Source: Polytrichum commune
Lineage: Eukaryota > Streptophyta > Polytrichopsida > Polytrichales > Polytrichaceae
Reading direction: 5' to 3'
DNA length: 64,000 nt
NCBI GenBank assembly: GCA_950295325.1
Contig: OX485805.1
Span: forward strand, 5,952,501 to 6,016,500
Shown: positions 58,157 through 64,000 of the stretch, piece after piece
Layout of the letters: every line of letters begins with the position of its first letter
How positions within the stretch are numbered: position 1 is the stretch's first letter
Translations under genes and position numbers: made by a program
The notes under the pieces: generated by a model
Seen by the model: only the letters and a program-made list of their open reading frames with translations
The model's database searches: none
Told to the model about the DNA's origin: nothing

Positions 58157-58172
58157 GGTGCTCAGGAACACC
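58157..58172 (-). terminator. Histone-type 3' stem-loop of H4 copy 2
   Basis: On the minus strand GGTGTT-CCTG-AGCACC: six pairs with one G-T wobble and a 4-nt loop, starting 38 nt after the stop, followed by ACAG. Less perfect than the other two copies but at the same place. Confidence 0.65.
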
Positions 58173-58210
58173 ATTCTGCGAATCTGGATAGAAGCTTTGG
58201 GCATATTCCT

Positions 58211-58561
<351 letters not shown>

Positions 58562-58727
58562 CTAACCCGAATGTATGCAGAGAGCGGACACGGAGGAGGA
58601 AGGCGAAGGCCTGAGAGAATGATTGCGGCTATGGCGGAGAGGGGCTGATCACAAGAGCAGAGGAGGAAATAGTAGAGTGGAGGGCGATGCAGAAAATGCT
58701 AATGAGAAAGCAGCAGTCAGGATGAAT

Positions 58728-58735
58728 AAATATAG
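58728..58735 (-). promoter_or_regulatory. TATA-like box of H4 copy 2
   Basis: The minus strand reads CCTATATTTATTC about 205 nt before the ATG. Upstream, a block of about 100 bp is present twice (58733-58830 and 58939-59036), both with GGAACGATGGA and CTCGAGGTGAA.G. Confidence 0.5.
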
Positions 58736-60039
58736 GAGGAACGATGGAGAATGACCTGGATCTCCAAAAGAGGGACAGGCCAATGCCGGTCCTCTACAGG
58801 ATAGTAAGCCTCGAGGTGAAGGATTGTCGAATGCTGGTCCAAACGAGACAGAAGCGAAGGAATTAAATGGCGAGAGCGATCGAGATACACTGCGATGCAA
58901 AATTGAAATGTGAAAGCAACACCAAGAACGCATTATGTAGGAACGATGGACACAGACTGCATCTCGAATAGAAGGTCGGCCTTTTATGTTCAACACGTCC
59001 TCGAGAGAACTGTAAGTCTCGAGGTGAACGATTTCTAACGATTTAGAACCTTTACCTACTACGGAAGCCGCCGACATTCGGAGTTCGTATATTGCGTCAT
59101 TGCGACGCCAAGAGATTTTGAGTAGAGTGGACCTCGGAATAAAGAATTTGCCTACATCACCGATTCTCCGCAATTCGGAATTGCTTGAATGCGTGACTAC
59201 AAATCATTGGAAAGCAAAACGAGGCACATAGAGCATGTAGAACAGTCTTGAGAACACCATTGGTCATACGGTGAAAATTGCCAACAAATAGAGATAATTC
59301 CTGCCGTGTCGATGAAGCTACCTGTCCATACGCATGTGGCATTGCGAGAACTTGGACAAACCTGTTCTGCATTTCACTAGGAATTCAATTCTTTCCAACG
59401 TAACTTACGGCCTTACAACACCAGTTCCACAGGCATTTATTGATGTAATGTATATCAACGATTTGCAACCTACAGGAAGAGAACGATTGCGCAGTAAGTG
59501 CTAGTATCGTCAGTCGAATTAAATTGACGAATCGTTTTCGGAGGTCTACTAATTCTCATGAATACCGCTGTCCGATACACCAGCCACAGAGCGGCTACCA
59601 TCCAGTTTATGAACAGCAAATGCAATCCCTAATCACTTGGTAGGGGCTGAGCCCCAGCACAGTGATAAATTGTATTCTACCCTTTCAAACCTTTCCATTC
59701 CAGGCCACGGCACATAGATACCACAACTTAATGAATTATTGCTTAAGTTCCAGTGCGCGAACTCTTTGCATTAAAAGATCCATTGAATACTGTCCAAGAC
59801 ACATTATAAAAAATGTGAAATAAAGATCTGCTGCTCACTTACTACAATTTCCAAATTCCTAATTGCAGGCGACTTCGATATTCCATTAACCAAGAATCAC
59901 GGAAACCCCTCAAGATAAACATACAACCAAACGCCAGAATCTACACCACATCTAACTAGAGAAAAACCCCACAAGCGTCAATAGGAATGTACAACACCTC
60001 GACAACTTTACAGAATCGATACAAGTTCTTCAGAAAGGT
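58736..60039. other. Spacer between the two right-hand H4 genes
   Basis: Contains the duplicated promoter block described for H4 copy 2. Otherwise no coding frame I can support. Confidence 0.4.
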
Positions 60040-60055
60040 GGTGTTAAATAACACC
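60040..60055 (-). terminator. Histone-type 3' stem-loop of H4 copy 3
   Basis: GGTGTT-ATTT-AACACC on the minus strand, 35 nt after the stop, flanked by ACAAAAT and ACC. Stem and loop are identical to copy 1 although the surrounding 3' sequence is diverged. The purine-rich GAAGAACTTGTATC follows, where copy 1 has CAAGGATTTGTGTC. Confidence 0.78.
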
Positions 60056-60090
60056 ATTTTGTGTAAAAGGAAGCTGGAACCAAGGGATCT

Positions 60091-60534
<444 letters not shown>

Positions 60535-60547
60535 CTATAGCGAGAAC

Positions 60548-60553
60548 TATATA
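60548..60553 (-). promoter_or_regulatory. TATA box of H4 copy 3
   Basis: The minus strand reads CCCTATATAGTTCTCG, 146 nt before the ATG; a transcription start about 30 nt downstream leaves a 5' UTR of about 115 nt. Confidence 0.65.
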
Positions 60554-60953
60554 GGGTGAGGGACGGGAGGGGAGGAGACGCGGGGGAAGAAGGGAGGGAA
60601 ATTCGAATTTTGAAAGAGACGAGGTCAAATCTATGCCCCGTGATCCTCAATCTTAAAAAAACGTAGATTTGTGGTAACAAGTAGCGTTGCGACACCTGGC
60701 TGGACCCACAGCGCCTGCATTATTACTGTGAGTGATCATTGCGAGGTGCCATCTGATAAATCTCGGACTCTAAGGTAGAGGGTGCTTAAACCAACACTTT
60801 AACGCTAGTGCACAAACATATGGCTATGCGGTAAATATTTGAAAGAATTGTATTAGCGTTGGGGAAAAATATAGATGTAAATAAAATAACACATTTTTAG
60901 CCTCAATTTGATATGGGATGAATATTCAAAGTCAAAACCACCACACTAAATAG

Positions 60954-61262
60954 GATGTTTAGTGTTTGATACACTAAATACGAACACGTACACTACATGT
61001 CAATAACCTTGTGAAAGTAAGTAACATTCAATGTAAATTCAAACACCAAATATCAACAATGATTATATGTGGAAGTTAAGTGTTTGAATTTAGTGTTAGT
61101 AAGGATATGAAAAAAAAGGATATAATAAGGGAGGTGGCAGCATGGAAGGTAGCAACACATTTATGTCTAACACTAATTGTCAAAGAATTGAAAATTAGTG
61201 TTGAGCAAGGTAGGGTGGTAACAACGTTGAACATAAGCAAACACTAAATATCCTATTTAGTG
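60954..61262. mobile_element. MITE with CACTAAATAGGAT termini
   Basis: 309 bp with 25-bp terminal inverted repeats (24 of 25 match). A truncated relative lies at 45035-45128. No clear target duplication. Confidence 0.7.
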
Positions 61263-62883
61263 TAGCTTCCTTAGACCGATCCTTATGCACCATGTATGAT
61301 GACCTTGCATATGACAAGAACCTTCATCTTCATCGCCTAGAATCAACACAACATAGTTGAGTACTATACCTAAGTTATATCAAACCCCAACATGGCCACC
61401 TCCATGATCCCCTCCCTCCCCCCACGGTTTGGTTGTAGAACCGTCCCTTTGAATCTCGGTTACCGATCCCCATGCTACCTAAAACCAATATAGAATCCAT
61501 GTTTTGGAAATATCCCCATAATTACGTGAATACAAGTTACATGGACACGATCATCCTTTGACGGTGCATCGTCATTTCATATATATATCCAACAAGTCTC
61601 AAGATATTTTCTTTGCAAACAGGTCACGTATGATCATTCAAAGGTTTGACATTGTGAATATAACTATATCTCAATACATTTAATCATGACTTGATTTTAT
61701 AACTTCAATTATAACAATCATGAACGATGTGTACTACATTGAATTTTTGTAATTAGTTTCACTTAATATTTGGGATTACGCAATGCTATAAGTAATTATT
61801 GCATACTCATTTTTTTGTGCCAACAATGGCCAAATTAGTTGTTTGGACATTTTAGAAAATTAACATCTTTACTTGGTGAAAAAATACATGAATAATACAA
61901 AAATATAGCATTTTGTAAATCCAAATAGTAAGTAACACTACATACAATACTTACTGTAATTAGGGGTTCGAATGTTGAGAACACCCATTCATGCCATGAG
62001 TTGAGAGGGTGGCTTTGCTTGACTTTTCTTATTAATAATGGCAAACACAAGAAAGCTTTACCTTTAAGGTCAAAGCGGTCGAGATGACAAGACTTGTAGT
62101 GCTCAAAAGTTGCTTACATCAAAAGTGGAGTTGCTATAAATTACTCAAGGACTATTCTTGTACGAATGAAAGTTAAATTCAACATCTAACTATGTCAAAA
62201 AACACCATTTTTAGGATTTTTCCATTGCAAGTATTCATTAACACTTCATAGCAAGGTATCATCTAATGAAGTTGTGGCCCAAGGCTCAATACACGTACAA
62301 CTCAATTTGAGAGTAATTTAGAATACACATAATAATGTGTAGAAATGGCGGGTCAAAATACTAGATATTGCATAGACTTGTACTTGCATAGACTTGTACA
62401 TTCCTTCACATACTTGAATGTATTTGCACTGTAATTTCAACTTTCTTTTTTCAATCAGAAAATCTCACGAGAAAGACACAACTATTTCAACAACATGTAT
62501 TTCCTATGGAATGACTAAAGATCATTGAAAATTTTAGCAACATTTTACTATTATTTTTTTGGTTTGATTCCAACCCCCTAAGGTGTATTTTTTCTTGACA
62601 TTGAAGGGTTAACCCCTAAGCATCTAACTTAAGCAGCCTATATTAGGCATCTCCAAGCACAAAATAGCATATTTGAGCTACATACTCTCCTTTTTAGTTA
62701 GTCGTGTTAGAAGTGAACCTATATGAAATCAACTTATTTTTCAAGTGCACTATTTGAATAAGTTAAACACTTTGATGTTATTAAAGATTGAAGTTCAAAT
62801 ACGCATTGGAATATGCTTCAAATGTAGTTGACTACTCCACACGAGTCAACAATGTATACAATTGGGAGGACCTACGTATTCAT
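61263..62883. other. AT-rich intergenic, no gene
   Basis: About 61800-61945 is an inverted relative of the interior of the MITE at 31937-32151. Nothing else supported. Confidence 0.4.
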
Positions 62884-63880
62884 GGCCACTTCACACACGA
62901 GCCAAGAGCCACGACCATGAAATTGTGAGAGGCCAAAAAAAAGTGTCCAAAGGCCATCCCAAGACACCTCCAAAATCATGTAGTGTGGTCACGGACCCTC
63001 AAATGTAGTGTGAAGTCATAAGTGACTAGGCCCTCAAACAAATGCTATTTCAATGAATTTCTATTCATGTTGGTCCTTACACATGATATAATAGAATAAA
63101 TCAATGATTGTGAGCGTTTGGAGTGCCATGGTCTCCCGGTTTTGTGTTAGGGCCACTTCACACATGAGAATGAGAGCCCGTGACCATTGCACTTCAAGCA
63201 CTCTCATTGGTGGAAAAGGCGGAGCCGGTCCAAGTTCTCTTCACACTATACTTGAGGGACCAACGGAGTAAGTGATTGCAAGGTGGATGTAAAGTCTACA
63301 TAGATTCCTATGTGGCATCAAATGGACAATGTTTTATGGTCGCTTGGACTATTTTTAAAAACCACCTCTTGGAGGTAGGCCTATCACAAAACCGGGAGAC
63401 CATGGCACTCCGAATGCTCACAACCGTCGATTTAGTCTATTTTATCATGTGTGAGGACCCACATGAATAGAAATCCATTGAAATAGCATTTGGTTGAGGG
63501 CCCGGTCACATATGGCTTCACACTACACTTGAGGATCCGTGACCACACTACATGACTTTGGAGGTGTGTTGGGACGACCTTTGAACACTTTCTTTTGGGC
63601 TCTCACAATTTCATGGTCACGGCTCTTGGCTTGTGTGTGAAGTGGCCTTTGAGCCTACCTTCAAGAGGTGGTTTTTGAAAATAATCGAAGTAACCATGAA
63701 ACATGATCCATTTGATGCCATTTAGGAATAAGTAGACTTTACTTCCATCTTACATTCACATACTCCGTTGGTCCCTCAAGTGTAGTGTAAAGCGAACTTG
63801 GACCGGCTCTGCCTTTCCAACCAATGAGAGTGCTTGAAGTGTCATGGTCACGGGCTCTCAGTCTCGTGTGTGAAGTGACC
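62884..63880 (-). mobile_element. MITE, GGCCACTTCACAC family, copy 2, split by copy 3
   Basis: Outer element: 62884-63150 plus 63648-63880, 500 bp in total, matching the 496-bp length of copy 1. It starts GGCCACTTCACACACGAG and ends CTCGTGTGTGAAGTGACC. It is in the opposite orientation to the inserted copy. Confidence 0.75.
63151..63647 (+). mobile_element. MITE, GGCCACTTCACAC family, copy 3, nested in copy 2
   Basis: 497 bp, GGCCACTTCACACATGAG to GTGTGTGAAGTGGCC. It is collinear with copy 1 (10251-10746) throughout and inserted near the middle of copy 2. Confidence 0.78.
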
Positions 63881-64000
63881 CTCAGGAAAGAAATCTACAA
63901 ACATGCACTTTTGATAACTAATTAACTAAATTGTGTAATTTCGATCCGATCTTTGTTGATGCTTCATTGCAGATTTGCTAACGCAATCCAATTTTCGTTG

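Overview
This is nuclear DNA of a land plant, probably not a flowering plant. It carries plant-type U1 snRNA genes, a G-type lectin receptor kinase (a plant-specific architecture), intronless histone H4 genes and a dense mix of plant DNA transposons. The histone H4 genes end in what looks like the replication-dependent histone 3' stem-loop. That structure is established for animals and green algae, while flowering-plant histone mRNAs are polyadenylated, so a bryophyte, lycophyte or fern is my guess. The sequence alone does not settle it.

Layout. 0.14-8.2 kb: a large PIF/Harbinger-type transposon with a Myb/SANT-like protein gene and an intact DDE transposase gene facing each other. 9.2-10.7 kb: a foldback MULE-like element with a perfect 9-bp target duplication, and a 0.5-kb MITE. 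11.1-18.8 kb: histone H4, H4 relics and five U1 snRNA genes, all on the + strand. 19.4-20.3 kb: a decayed Tc1-type transposase. 23.7-26.2 kb: two inverted copies of a 0.42-kb MITE. 27.5-28.25 kb: a striking run of about 18 consecutive small hairpins. 29.4-31.7 kb: four diverged tandem noncoding units. 31.9-36 kb: AT-rich DNA with MITEs and small tandem repeats. 36.26-40.28 kb: a 4-kb TG...CA element with a 5-bp target duplication and a long minus-strand gag-like frame broken by one TAG. 40.3-49.9 kb: MITEs, tandem repeats and a near-perfect 75-bp-arm hairpin. 50.0-52.6 kb: the receptor kinase. 54.3-60.4 kb: three U1 genes, a U1 fragment and two H4 genes, all on the - strand. 60.4-64 kb: AT-rich DNA with nested MITEs.

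The main biological story is the U1/H4 locus. The two clusters are mirror images, each reading U1 genes inward from H4. All eight U1 copies have exactly the same length between the 5' splice-site recognition sequence and the last stem. Seven of eight carry the same promoter element exactly 55 nt upstream, and the eighth 56 nt. Linkage of histone and spliceosomal RNA genes suggests a coordinated chromatin domain (inference). The rest of the window is mostly transposable-element sediment. The kinase is the only other clearly functional host gene.
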